DNA of 29,220 nucleotides from Priapulus caudatus (taxonomy: Eukaryota; Priapulida; Priapulimorpha; Priapulimorphida; Priapulidae). Positions 1-10,491 of this stretch are shown one piece after another (the stretch's first letter is position 1; every line of letters begins with the position of its first letter). The position numbers were made by a program, and so were the translations under genes. The notes under the pieces were generated by a model. It did not search any database. It had not been told where the DNA came from and was given only the letters and a program-made list of their open reading frames with translations. The stretch lies in assembly GCF_000485595.1 (NCBI RefSeq), contig NW_014577067.1:434845-464064 (forward strand), read 5' to 3'.

Positions 1-46
1 GTCTATCGGACCTTCGGTCTATCGGACCTTCGGTCTATAGGGATGA
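1..46. repeat. Short 16-bp tandem repeat at the left edge
   Basis: A 16-bp unit (GTCTATCGGACCTTCG) occurs twice, followed by a partial third copy ending near base 39. It lies in the ALG5 intron just upstream of the first visible exon. The array may continue beyond the window. Confidence 0.8.
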
Positions 47-86
47 CCCCGATTGAATAAACTGCGACTGATTTTTCTGCATTCAG

Positions 87-1001
87 GGCTTTTGATGTGG
101 AGCTGCTGTACATAGCACAGACATTGGGTATTCCAATTGGTGAGGTAGCCATAAACTGGAAGGAAATTGATGGTTAATATGATTCCTAAATATTAAAATA
201 TATACAGTAAAACTCGCATAAGTCGACGCTTTTGGGACCAGCATATTTGTGTCGACTTGCGAAAATGACAACCTAACATCAACTTATACAATGTATGTAA
301 TGTGTGTATACACTGTATTAGCTGCCTTGTGTAGCAGCACATTTGTCGTGCACGTCTGGCAAATTTTCTTGGAACACTTGCTGAAAAAAATACGGTAATT
401 CCGCAAGGCCGTGCTTTGGAACGAACTATAGTTAGTACTGTATAGCAGAATTAATTTTCAGGGAGTCGCACGGACTCCTGCATATGTCAAATCAGGGAGT
501 CCGACAGTAAATCAGGGAGTATTTGACTCGATCCGGACTCGCGTTAATTTCGCACCCTGCATTGGGCTGCATACACTATATACACTATATAATAACTGTA
601 TACAGTGGGGAATCTGGGGGTGTGAGAGCTGCGAGCTGGAGAAAAGATACAATGCGTCCAAGCGAACAAATGCGATTCAAACAATCCGTCTGCGACAGCC
701 AGCTCGTGTATTCCCTAGACCGTACACTGCGCAATCGGCATTTCTGATGTTGACTTACAGATGGGAAATTACTGTTGTTTGTATTACACGGGACCTGTCT
801 GAGGGCGTCAACTTGTACATAATGACGGCTTATAAATTTCGACTTAGGTGGGGCTATTCCAATGGATTTACTATGAGAGCGAATCGCGACTTTGAATTCC
901 ATGTCGACTTACGCGAATTGACGACTTATAGACGATGTCGACTTACGCGAGTTTTACTGTATAAGTAAATAAATAAATGAATAAATAAATAAATAAATAT
1001 A

Positions 1002-1071
<70 letters not shown>

Positions 1072-1325
1072 CATTATTATTAGTTTGAAATCTTGCTATA
1101 GTGTTTATGTAAAAAATTTATCACCAACAACCATGCAATATTATTTTAATCAATTTACGACTACATATAGGGTTGATGATATTAATGAAGTGCACTCGTG
1201 CATGTTGTCCTGCAGGTTCCAAGATGGTGCCAGTGTGGAGTTGGTTACAAATGGGTAGGGATCTCCTTCTGATACGTTTTCGATATTTGATAGGTGCGTG
1301 GCAACTAAAAGAGAAAGAACTCTAG
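87..1325 (+). CDS. ALG5: ALG5, dolichyl-phosphate beta-glucosyltransferase, last two coding exons (5' part outside the window)
   Basis: ALG5 transfers glucose from UDP-glucose to dolichyl phosphate at the ER membrane; the product feeds the glucosyltransferases that finish the N-glycan precursor. Two exons are visible. Exon A, 87-172, follows a TTCAG acceptor and encodes AFDVELLYIAQTLGIP through NWKEID, a conserved ALG5 block. Exon B, 1216-1325, follows a CCTGCAG acceptor and encodes GSKMVPVWSWLQMGRDLL, then IRFRYLIGAW and a short basic tail ending in TAG at 1323-1325. Exon A begins with the third base of a Trp codon and ends in phase 1 (donor GTTAAT at 173); exon B completes the Gly codon, so the join is in frame. 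The glycosyltransferase catalytic residues lie upstream, outside the window. The 1043-bp intron between the exons holds a pogo-like MITE. The assignment rests on recognising the family's C-terminal sequence. Confidence 0.93.
205..959. mobile_element. Non-autonomous pogo/Tigger-like (Tc1/mariner superfamily) element in the ALG5 intron
   Basis: The element has terminal inverted repeats beginning CAGTAAAACTCGC and continuing to GTCGAC (left 205-231, right 933-959), with one mismatch (CAT versus CGT) in the matched part. TA dinucleotides flank both ends (203-204 and 960-961), as expected for Tc1/mariner insertion. Further copies of a GTCGACTTRCGC motif lie just inside each end, at about 242 and at 903 and 937. 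No transposase reading frame was found. The CAGT...CTCG start resembles pogo/Tigger termini; the superfamily call is inferred from the termini and the TA target site only. Confidence 0.75.
960..1066. repeat. AAAT and TA microsatellite
   Basis: An AAAT-type run (about 964-998) is followed by a long (TA)n tract to about 1066, immediately beyond the pogo-like element and still inside the ALG5 intron. Confidence 0.9.
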
Positions 1326-1723
1326 GTGCCAGTTTTTATGGTGCCAAGTTGTGTATCATGGTCTTACTGTGCCTTGCCTTCCAGAGTTCATTGCAACGTG
1401 TACCAAGCATGTTTGTATTTAAATATTGTTGAGGTAAAGAACTGTATTTTATAGTAATTCATAACATTACATTGTTTACAAAGAGAAGAGAAATAACAGT
1501 GTCATAATTGCATTTGATGGCAAGAATTAGGTACCCAAAAAAATGTTCCACAATATACACAATGGCTAAAATATTCAGATTGGCAGGCATGCAGCTATAA
1601 ATTAATGTTGAGTTGTTCATGCAAGCAGTTGCTTGCAAATTAATTATGTTCAGTGTACCTTTCAGTTATGTTCAGCAGTATGTACATATTTATTTGGATT
1701 TTCTACATATCGTGCATTGTTCT

Positions 1724-1729
1724 AATAAA
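1724..1729 (+). promoter_or_regulatory. Probable ALG5 poly(A) signal (AATAAA)
   Basis: This is the first canonical AATAAA found on the plus strand after the ALG5 stop codon at 1325, and would give a 3' UTR of roughly 400 nt. Use of the site is inferred from position only. Confidence 0.5.
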
Positions 1730-3362
1730 TGTATGTAACACTGATGAGCTGTGATAGATATATTGCTATATATTCACACTGAAGCTGTTATGATATTGGT
1801 TTAGTCTGTGATAAGTTACAGCTAGCATTTGATCGTAGTATGAACACTAAATGTGTATCTAGGTATGTCTGTTTTTAAAAATTGTTACTAAACATGCTTT
1901 AACATGCACACCTTGTTATAAATATTAACAAGTAAAAAAAAACAATATAGGTCATATAAAGTAATAAATTAACAGTCATCACAGATTTAGTGTATTATTT
2001 GTGTATTATTTTTAACTTTGGTTTATTTGCTAGACATGAATAATATGGGTTTGTGATATACATTTATTGAATATATATATATATCTTAATGGCCTTGCCA
2101 CGAGTACTATGGGATGATAGCACATACCACATAAACAAGCAATTAATTAACAAATTACACAGTATTTACTATGCACTGCGTTGCTTCAATAACTGTTCAC
2201 ATTGGTGTCTACTTGTTACTCTGGTGTCATCACTTTCATACATGGACAGAAGTTCAGCTGCATGAAATCTTAACAAAAAATCGAAACAAACTGATTTGGA
2301 TTTTTTAGGAAGGCAAGCTCTTTTTCACATTACAGAATTCATCTAAATGCATCAAAGTTATGGTGTCCGAGTAATATCTGTTATCAAGTAAACACCACAT
2401 GCAGATGCTTAATAGCGTGAATAGATATTGTGATATATGTGTTATATATATATATATATATAGTACATACATACACACATACATATATACATTATGAAGA
2501 ATTAGCCACCATTGTGAAAAAGAATGTAAACATTAAATATAATTAAGAAGTACATACAAATTGACTACAATCACATAATGTGTATCACAACTCGTTCCAA
2601 AAAAACGGCCACACACTTCAATAGCATACTGTAATCTGTATCCTGCAAATTATTTTTAACATGAGTGCAACCATTCATTGCAAAAATGAATAAACATATC
2701 TTTTCTGAGTTTATAGTAGATAAAGCAGTACAACCAGATATTTCCAATGAGCAAGGTGTAATTATTTCAGGAGTGAATAAAATCAAACGCTCCTAATCAT
2801 CTATATAACATAATACTGTAATCCTTTTTCATAAAGAAATGACACCGGTAAACATGACAGCATGTTCCCACACACGTCAGATTGTAGTTCAGGCAGAGGG
2901 CGGGGAAGAAAAAGGATGCTCCATTCTGTGAAGCATGGGGTTGCTTGTGCGCTATTGTGCAGCAGTTGCTAGGGAACACATTGGCTTGTCTGAGGAAGTG
3001 TGGGGTGAACATGTGTGATCTGATGTCATCACTGACACCAACATATTTATACATTTTTTTCTTAATGGTAACATGCTGTTCCTTAATAAATCAAATGCAG
3101 AAAAATAAAAGTGAACATTCTTGGCTATAGCTGCTTTAATCCTGACCTGACATAATTCACGATTATGTTAAAATAAGTTTATGAATGAAATGGCTCAAAT
3201 ATAATTACCTAGTTTAGCTGGGTAACTAAACTACACTTCATAACACAGTTTTATATGAAGTTTACAATTTAATGACATAATAAAAGATCAAGGATTTTTA
3301 AGACATAAGAGATCATTGTTGCATCGTAATGCATGACTTATTTGCAAATAAATTACTTAACA

Positions 3363-3368
3363 TTTAAT
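3363..3368 (-). promoter_or_regulatory. Possible ELMOD-gene poly(A) signal (ATTAAA on the minus strand)
   Basis: No canonical AATAAA was found on the minus strand in the first several hundred bases after the ELMOD stop codon. The common variant ATTAAA lies here, about 240 nt downstream of the stop. Other variants are possible. Confidence 0.3.
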
Positions 3369-3608
3369 TAACGCTGCAATAACATTCCAACTATGGGCTA
3401 CATCACTCATTTGATGACGCATTTGACAGTTCCATACGAGGCACCGATGTTACAGGCTACATGTGAAATTGTGTGTTCACAAATGAACACATTCATGGTA
3501 ATAAATACTCTAGCAAGGACAACGCTGTACAAAATAATGACAAGGATTATAATGGGAACAAGAACAGAAACAATGGCAACTAATTAAGGCAATAGGCTTT
3601 ACAAGATC

Positions 3609-6600
3609 CTAACCCTGATCGGGCGCAAGCATGTTCTCATCACTAATGTCAAGTTTCAGCCTTGCATATTCGCTCTGTAAGTACTCTGAGACTTGACTGA
3701 GGAATTTCTCGCGCACCCGGCTGAACTCCATGATGTCTGCCGGTTCCTCGGCAAACCAGAACTTGTCGAATTCGTACAGCAAGTAACCTGGAAGGTAGTC
3801 AGTGTCCAAGTTACGACCAATTAAAACACTACGAGGTGTGCTATAATAAACAAGCCACAGCAAATAGTAATGGAGCAACGTTCGCAGCGATTTAGATAAC
3901 GACATATACACAAAAGAGCATTAATACTTGCTTCAACAGCACAGTTTATAAATTCTGATACGTCTGGTCTACAATTTGTTCAGCTAAACATTAATCCAGC
4001 TCGAATCTTGACTATTTGGCCTCAAACAATGGCTACGCAATGGTAAGTGTACCACTTACTGTATGTCAGATGAAAGTGTAGAAGTGACGGAGCTCCAATC
4101 ACAGTGTTGTACATATGATTTTTAAGTGCACCGCAGCACAACAAGTGATAGGCCATACTTGTTATATTGATTCCCACTATTGCGAGAGAATATCTGTAGA
4201 AATGTGCACATCTATTAGAATTTATTTGTAAATATTTACAAAAAAATCCATTAATTATGCCGGCTGCTATTGGTATGTGTTATATATATATATATATATA
4301 TATATAACATGTTATGGGCATGCATACAGAGGCACACACGTTCACACAAATGCAATTGCAGTCCTTGTGTTTTAAGGTGCGCGATCGCGCTCGCGCGCCA
4401 TCGCGCGCCTCGATTGATCCGGAGAAGTGCGAAAAAACGCGCATCTAAGCATTATCAAAACGCACACCTCGCTTCGTGTTTTATTTTTCATTAATTCAAC
4501 TTATAAACTCGAAGATAAACGCAAACGGTTGTAAACATCACGAACATTACCGGAAGTTGGTTCACATGTATGTTTATAACGACAGTTGTAACGCTTATAC
4601 CAACAGCAGTCTTTAACATCAATTCATCCGCTCATCATTTATTTATCGCCGACGAACTTTGCCAATGACCATAGACGAAAGCTTGACGTATCGTTGACTC
4701 TGGTATTCTTCCGTTACACACTGAACCGTATACACACCTCTCGAACGTCGTAACTCACAAAGCCTACTGCCTGCGTGGACTGCTTTGCACCCGAACCCAC
4801 CCAAAACCAAAACCAAATCCGGCCTATCATACGCGAGCCATACGCTAAAAGTCGTCATTCGGGAAGTAATTGTTGGTTGGCCGTTACAACAGTCGCAAAT
4901 AAACGCTGAAAAATTGAGTGTTGTTCCTTTTTGACTAAACATGCTAAATGTGTAATTCAAGTTATCCACATGTTCAAGAACTGATATTTTGTTAGATGAA
5001 ATCTAACATGATGATCACCTAAAAAATATGAAAATTAAGAGTACAAATGCAGAGCTAATTTTTATCCCAAAATGCTGGAAATGGCAGTTCATGAAGTCTA
5101 GATTAAAAATTTTTCCCCTGCGGGCACGAGAATGCAAATCACACACCTCGGCAAGCCAAGGTGTGTGATTTTTCACTCGCCTGCATTTTCCAAAACACAA
5201 GGACTGAATTGTAAACATACTAAAGTGAGTGAAGTGTCAGTTACTACTATATATATGTGTATACATGTATATGGTTATACTCACCGAAACTTGGGGTGAT
5301 GTGACCGCTGGAGAACGTGACGTGCAGCATTTCTATACTGTGATGCAAAGAACCTGCAATATATGATTTTTAAGTTGATGTTCGATCTATTCTGTAATGG
5401 AATTTCCTTTGAAATAAGCAGTCGGCCAGTTCGGCAAAACTATAGTCAATGAGAAAAAACATCACAAATAGCTTTACTATGTACATGTCTTTAAAATTGA
5501 CGTATGCACGGATGAGTATTATAGATAGATACACTACCTAGTTATTTAAACATATACCTCCTACCAAAAGAGAAATACATTTATTATCAAAAATGACCTA
5601 AAGTAGATGCAACCAGCTTACAGCAAATTATGAAGACCCAGCATGCCCATGCCTCGAAAGTCTGTTGCTGGGTCATCTCCTTGAAACCCAATATATGACC
5701 ATTCCTTGGTAATCCTGCTAGGTAGTTGTCTTTCAGGTACTAGCTTACACCACAGCTGCAACAGCAAGCAAATGTGCATTAGCTGTGAATCAATCCATAA
5801 ATTTTTCATTCAAGTCACCATATTGCATTACATTTATTATTGATAAATTGCAAACTGATTAAACAATTATTGAATACTAGCTGCGGGTACCCGCTGCGCT
5901 GGGTAAAATCGTGCTACTAATTCATACTACTAATAATGGGACACAATAAGAACATTGGGTAAAAATCGACAATAACATTGCACACAATATGAATATTTAG
6001 AAATCAGTCTAGTAAGATAATAAGCATGGGAAAAACTGTTACGTATGACCTTTATATGACAGCACAACCCAACTTAGAACCCCTGGAACATAATAGTAAT
6101 ATGGTGTAAATGACAAAAAGTTATTATAACAGCATGTACGAATGGGTTGGACTTTTCATTTGAAAACCTCTTGATAAACAATGTTTTTCGTGTTATTCTC
6201 TGGTGGAAATATGTAAAGATTCCTGGCGTCTTGAACTGTTGAGCTCCCCACGTACGGCATGCACGTATGGCACGTACGGCACGTAACAGCATGCAGGGCC
6301 CTCGCTACCCACTCGCCAATTCGCCAATGGCGAACAAATTAGTAATCTGGCGATTGAAAGTCTTATTTGGCGAAAAAAGTGACGAACGTAATTTTCCCAT
6401 AATAAACATGACCCAGCAAACATCGATTCTATTTGATCGTCGAAACAGCAACGTTTCTTTTTGTGTGCCGGCACATTCCTGTGTCATTTCCGATTGCAGC
6501 TTTTTCCTCGATTCCGGGAAAGTTTTGCTGTCGCTCCCTCATACCAGCGCAGTGCCCACCCATACATATACAGCAATAACCACACCCACACGACTGAAAC

Positions 6601-9600
6601 AATCAGTGCATTCGCCCCCCCCCCCGAACTTCAATCAATGCCGCCCAGCTAGCAAGCACGAGTGACGAGCCATGATGTGCACAGCCACGGACGTGGGTAA
6701 CAGGGGTGTCGCGGGCTGCTTTTTTTGTTTTTTTTTCCTTTGGCGTGAATGCGTGAGAATGCGTAGGGCATGCGGGAGCGCGGGAGAATGGGTCCAGATG
6801 CGTGAGTCTCCCGCGAAATGCGCAGCGTGAGACTTAGTAGGTCTGCTAACAGAGTAAGATTTAAACTAAAGTGTGAAATTTTATTTTTGGGGTGCATCAA
6901 ATGCAGTCTAAGACATTCAAATGTTTTAAATTTAGCTGGGGGAGACCCCCAGAACCCCCTCTACCTCTCTCCCTCTGCGTCTGCCTGCAGAATCCACATT
7001 CGTGCCTACTGCACGCCTTTGAATCTATCATGTGCGTTTTTCCCCAAACTGGGCATTACCACCGTTGTCTAATTTTCCCTCAGAAGAAACTCTGGGGTTT
7101 AAAAAAGGCATGTCTCCACACACGGCACGGCAACGGCGCTGGCAAAAGTCAAATGATTTTTACTACGCCTGTGCGTGCACGTGTGTGTGCGTGCGCGCGT
7201 GCGTGCGCGTGCGTGTAGGTGTGTGGTTGTGTGTGTATTGTGTGTAAGGTACTGTAAAAAGTAGTAAAACTGATAAGTACTAACTGGGGAATATAGTCAG
7301 CTTTGATGAGCAGCTAATTTTTCTGGTTCAATAGCATCCCGAAGTTACAAAAGTAGTAGAGTATATGCATGTGCTGTGAAAACTCTTCTGTAAACTATTA
7401 GTATTACTGTAAATAACGCTGAGAGGGTCTATGTCCCCTGGGGTACTGCCGGAACGTACCCTGGGTACGGTCCGGTATACCGGAACGTACCCTGGTACTA
7501 TATTATATGCCGGACCGTACCTCGCCTACTCCACTAACGAGTCTAGGGAGTCGCCTACGCCTACTCCCTAACCCAAACCCTAACCCTAACCCTAACCATA
7601 TCAGCCAGATAGTGACCAGGGTATGTTCTGGTATACCGGACCGTACCCACGGTACGTTCCGGCAGTACCCTGGGGGACATAGACCCTATGAGCGTAAATG
7701 CCTATACTGTGTGTATAGTACTGTCTATACTGTACTGCGCGCGCGCGTGCGTACGTGCGTGCGCGTGCGTGCGTGCGTACGTGCGTGCGCGTGCGTGCGA
7801 ATTGTGCATCAGGTACTGTAAAAAGTAGCTGTTTGTGACCCTACCATCCACAACAGTTGATGTGGAGAGGGGTTTTAGCAGACACAATTTGGTTAAAACA
7901 GCTCTGAGAAATCACCTGAAAACAGAAAGTGTTTGTGACATTCTAACCATCAAAATTGAAGGCCCAGAAGAAGAGATGTTTGACTTTGAAAAGTGCTATG
8001 TCCAGTGGTGTGCCAAAAAAGAATTGACAATTAGAATGTCTCTGTCAGTCAGTCAGAGTCATGGTGGTGAATCATAGTGTTAGTGTCTCAGTCATAGACA
8101 GGTGGTGAATAATAGTTTGTTTGCATTAAATAAGTGTAGTTTTGTACTTCATGCATATAAAAGTTTGTGAAAAAATAAAGAAAAGAAAAATTATTTATCG
8201 CCTTTTTGTGTTTATAAAATGTTAGGCTACAGATGTGGCTAACAGGAATCCAAATTGGCTAATGAAAATTAATTCTGGCTAATTGCTTGGCTACAGAAAA
8301 AAAAATCCTAGCTAGGGCCCTGAGCATGTACGAATGGGTGGCGCTTCTCATTTCAAAGCCTGTTGATAAACAATGCAGTCGTAACCTCTGAACTGGCTGT
8401 GCTCTGTTTTAGCTCGGTGCTTGGTTTCGGTTTCACAATACCAGCAGCTGATGGAATGAGTGATCGATTTTTCTCTGTGGCAGCACTGTACAGTCAGTGC
8501 TGACATTGTGTGAAGATTCACGAATTGAGGGGTTTTTCACGGATTTTTCGGTGAGTTTGACGGTTTGGCAGGTTTTTGTCAGCTAGGAACACTCCCCGGG
8601 TATAAGAGATGGCCCTGTGAAAATTGCATCCAGATCGCTTGGGCGGTTTGGCCGCCTATAGGGAAGATACATACATACATACATACATATATACGAACTC
8701 AAATATATATTAGATCATAAATTATTATGAGAATTGAGCATGTATATTATAGTGCATATATTTTAGCTGAATATGGACATACTGCAGGTACATTATACAA
8801 ACCTCCATCAGAAGTGTTTCATGAGTTTCATTAAGGGAATCGTACCGCAGTAGCCGGGTCATCTCCACCTCCTTCACCAGTGCTTGGTAAGACCAGATCT
8901 GCTCAAGGCATTGCCCAAATCTTAGAGCAAATCTAGGAAAACAGTAATCATTCACGAGTTGTTGCTAAACATGGTGTTTCATTAAAGAAGTAGTAGCTGA
9001 GAAATGACCAATATTGCACTGACTGCATGCTGAGGGGAAAAAATATTGCAGGCTAATATTGATTAACAATTAAATAGTGTGAGTATACCCACATTGGATG
9101 TGCTTCTTGATTGATGACTTTTAGCTTCATCACCTGTGAAACACACTCCTGCACACTGCCATGTTGCTCTCTCGACAGCACATTTTGTAGTAATGTACTT
9201 TTGGAACATCTCAGTGATTTTTCTGAATTGATTAGAGAAAAACAGTAGTCTATAATTTGACAGGTATATATAATACATAATCCAACATATTTCGGTTATC
9301 AAACGTTCACTTTTCTTATTAAACATCAACGATTTTGAAAGTAAAGAATTATGGATATAGTAGATGTAAGGGAAATCATAATATTTGACTAAAACTGTTT
9401 TTTTATCAATTGAAAATATATATCTGGTTTAACCGTGTGCACATGCTATACTCAGATTTCAAACTATTAATGCAGATGTAACTTCAAATGTCTGGTTAAC
9501 ACTGCCATAAATTCCCTGATAACAAGCAACCTATTACTTCTTTGCAAGCTTGGTAGAGATCATACCAATTCTCATAGTTCTGGGTGCTCCTTCCCGATGG

Positions 9601-9731
9601 TTGTAACAAATTCGCTGTAATTCACATTTTCCAGTAATTCTCCTTAGGAGCCATTTAAACATGTGCCAGAAGAAATAGCTTAGCCAAGAGGTGGCATAGA
9701 ACCAGATTGAAGATTTATGTTGAGGTGCCAT
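3609..9731 (-). CDS. ELMOD2: ELMO domain-containing protein (ELMOD1/ELMOD2 type), complete seven-exon gene, 313 aa
   Basis: ELMOD proteins are GTPase-activating proteins for ARL2 and ARF GTPases, acting at membranes and mitochondria. Coding exons (minus strand, high to low): 9566-9731, 9093-9222, 8803-8932, 5622-5755, 5285-5353, 4060-4193, 3609-3787. They total 942 nt, all introns have GT/AG ends, and the phases (1, 2, 0, 2, 2, 1) agree. The ATG at 9731-9729 sits in a strong context (ACCATGG). Residues about 9-29 form an aromatic, hydrophobic N-terminal helix, followed by the conserved KCELQRICYN at 35-44. The ELMO GAP signature is in exon 4: W161, then IGFQGDDPATDFRGMG at 164-179, with R176 as the expected catalytic arginine. 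YSLAIVGINIT is at 211-221 and YLLYEFDKFWF at 256-266. The insert that separates human ELMOD1 from ELMOD2 in the exon 5-6 area is absent, so it is closer to ELMOD2. The third intron (8802-5756) is expanded by a hAT element. Confidence 0.93.
4194..5284 (-). other. Fifth ELMOD intron: TA microsatellite and CG-rich patch
   Basis: This intron holds a (TA)n tract at about 4280-4306 and a sharply CG-rich patch at about 4376-4420 (GCGATCGCGCTCGCGCGCC) in otherwise AT-rich DNA. The open frames at 4270-4494 and 4643-4969 have no recognisable similarity. A strong hairpin lies at 5136-5171 and is listed separately. Confidence 0.7.
5136..5171. repeat. Perfect 13-bp stem hairpin in an ELMOD intron
   Basis: AAATCACACACCT at 5136-5148 is the exact reverse complement of AGGTGTGTGATTT at 5159-5171, leaving a 10-base loop. 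It may be the core of a small, otherwise eroded fold-back element. No coding content was found. Confidence 0.8.
5877..6293. repeat. Interspersed repeat fragment starting CTAGCTGCGGGTACCCGC
   Basis: The segment begins with a palindromic GCGGGTACCCGC and a CGCTGCGCTGGGT motif typical of invertebrate interspersed repeats. The stretch at about 6128-6182 (AGCATGTACGAATGGGT and onward) recurs with about 85% identity at 8324-8376, on the far side of the hAT element. The two flanks may be one element interrupted by the hAT insertion or two neighbouring copies of one family. The class is uncertain. Confidence 0.5.
7170..7828. repeat. Duplicated GT/GCGTGC-rich tract with 17-bp direct repeat
   Basis: GGTACTGTAAAAAGTAG occurs at 7247-7263 and again at 7812-7828. 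Each copy is preceded by an alternating GT/GCGTGC microsatellite (about 7171-7236 and 7738-7800). This suggests a local duplication or two copies of one unit flanking the fold-back element at 7424-7687. Confidence 0.6.
7424..7687. mobile_element. Fold-back MITE carrying telomere-like CCCTAA repeats, copy 1
   Basis: The ends AGGGTCTATGTCCCC and GGGGGACATAGACCCT begin inverted repeats of about 45 bp that continue through GGGTACTGCCGGAACGTACC. The centre carries a CCCTAA array at 7566-7597, preceded by a block shared with the second copy (ACGAGTCTAGGGAGTCGCC). No coding capacity is visible. It is nested in the hAT element of the ELMOD intron. The transposon superfamily is not identified. Confidence 0.8.
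7838..8077 (+). pseudogene. hAT transposase C-terminal dimerisation domain remnant
   Basis: The frame encodes TTVDVERGFSRHNLVKTALR followed by a segment containing FDFEKCYVQW, ending in a stop at 8075-8077. The VERGFS...N..K...RN block and the FDF-KA/C-W motif are hallmarks of the dimerisation region of hAT transposases, especially the KIAA1586/ZNF862-like animal group. There is no start codon: an in-frame TAG lies at about 7826-7828, just upstream of the visible frame. The BED zinc finger and catalytic domains were not found in the rest of the element, so this is a fragment. A poly(A)-like AATAAAG follows at about 8175. Confidence 0.75.
8323..8700. repeat. Interspersed repeat fragment with a (CATA)n tail
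   Basis: This segment starts with the same AGCATGTACGAATGGGT block seen at about 6129 and ends with a CCGCCTATAGGGAAG motif followed by (CATA)n at about 8667-8692. The simple-repeat tail resembles the 3' end of a non-LTR retrotransposon or SINE-like element, but no reverse transcriptase frame was found. Confidence 0.5.
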
Positions 9732-10490
9732 GGTCGCTCGTGTTACTGGCTAGTTGTGAACTTTTTATCTTCAAGAGAATAGTTGTGTGATCTGAAACAA
9801 GGTTACCAATGAGTGAGTTATATAAACTGCATTACAAAGTAGATGAACACACTACTACTACCACTACCACTACTACTATATAGAAAAACAGTATACTGAC
9901 AGCCCACTGCTTGCTTAAACACTGTTTGAGAAAAAATACCCATTACAAATAGGATTAGTCCTACATTAGCCAAATCTGAGTGCACCAATGAAAACAATAT
10001 CGACATTCCAACCAGTGGCATGTGCCTACATATTTGACTTAAGTTGTACACCAAATATATGTACATCTAATATTAATACTACTTGTTTGTTTAGATTACT
10101 TACATGCGTCTATAGTATATAGTATACCGCACGCCAGTGATGCACACCTGGCACCACACGTACAACGGTAGCCCGACGAGCGACCGATTGTCTCTAACCC
10201 TAGCAAGTCCGTTTCTTGGAGCTAGTTCAACGGTACATAAGTCACATACACAATCTTGTATCTTGGCTCCCTCTCTTGTATTTCACAAGACACTCGATTC
10301 ATCGAAGTGCGGGGATTATCTAGAGAAAAATAAGATTGAACAATGAAACATGATGTATACGTAGTTATATACACCGAGAGTATCATCTGTTTACGGTACA
10401 CGTAATACTAAAACACGTACACATGACATACGTAAATGTAAATACACATACACGTAATACTCACAGACGTGGAACATTTCACCCGTAACT
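9732..10490. other. Upstream region of the ELMOD gene
   Basis: This 0.76-kb stretch precedes the ELMOD start codon on the minus strand and should contain its 5' UTR and promoter, possibly with a non-coding first exon. A short (ACT)n run occurs at about 9849-9880. I see no clear TATA box, coding exon or other element, and the short open frames at 9818-10346 have no recognisable similarity. Confidence 0.5.
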
Positions 10491-10491
10491 A

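Larger units (their letters stand above)
1326..3608. other. Convergent intergenic region and 3' UTRs between ALG5 and the ELMOD gene
   Basis: This AT-rich 2.3-kb stretch separates the ALG5 stop codon from the ELMOD stop codon. It should contain both 3' UTRs. Short (TA)n runs occur near 2075-2085 and 2447-2462. The open frames between 2571 and 3587 on either strand are short, have no recognisable protein similarity and lack flanking splice logic. I see no additional gene. Confidence 0.7.
6294..8322 (+). mobile_element. Decayed hAT transposon inserted in the third ELMOD intron
   Basis: The left end CAGGGCCCTCGCTA and the right end TAGCTAGGGCCCTG (8309-8322) form a terminal inverted repeat with one mismatch in 14. 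Inner ends are rich in GCCAAT/GGCTAA motifs on both sides. The sequence AGCATG directly flanks both ends, a 6-bp remnant of what should be an 8-bp target duplication. Near the right end, 7835-8074 encodes a hAT dimerisation domain. At 2.03 kb the element is shorter than autonomous hATs, and most of the transposase is missing. A telomere-repeat fold-back element (7424-7687) and two GT/GCGTGC-rich tracts lie inside. It is co-oriented opposite to the ELMOD gene. Confidence 0.7.

Noticed and set aside
460-563. Possible tiny hAT-like unit (CAGGGAGTCGC...TTCGCACCCTG) inside the pogo-like element
   Set aside because: The ends match only loosely and no target duplication was seen; an imperfect GGGAGTC repeat cluster explains it as well.
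3609-3911. A 100-aa stand-alone minus-strand gene starting MYMSLSKSL
   Set aside because: Only the part below 3788 is coding; the upstream part of the frame is intron sequence before the CTTCCAG acceptor of the last ELMOD exon.
7566-7597. CCCTAA repeats read as a chromosome end or a telomere fusion
   Set aside because: The array is about 30 bp and lies centrally in a MITE whose arms recur at 11.2 kb, so it is transposon cargo rather than a telomere.
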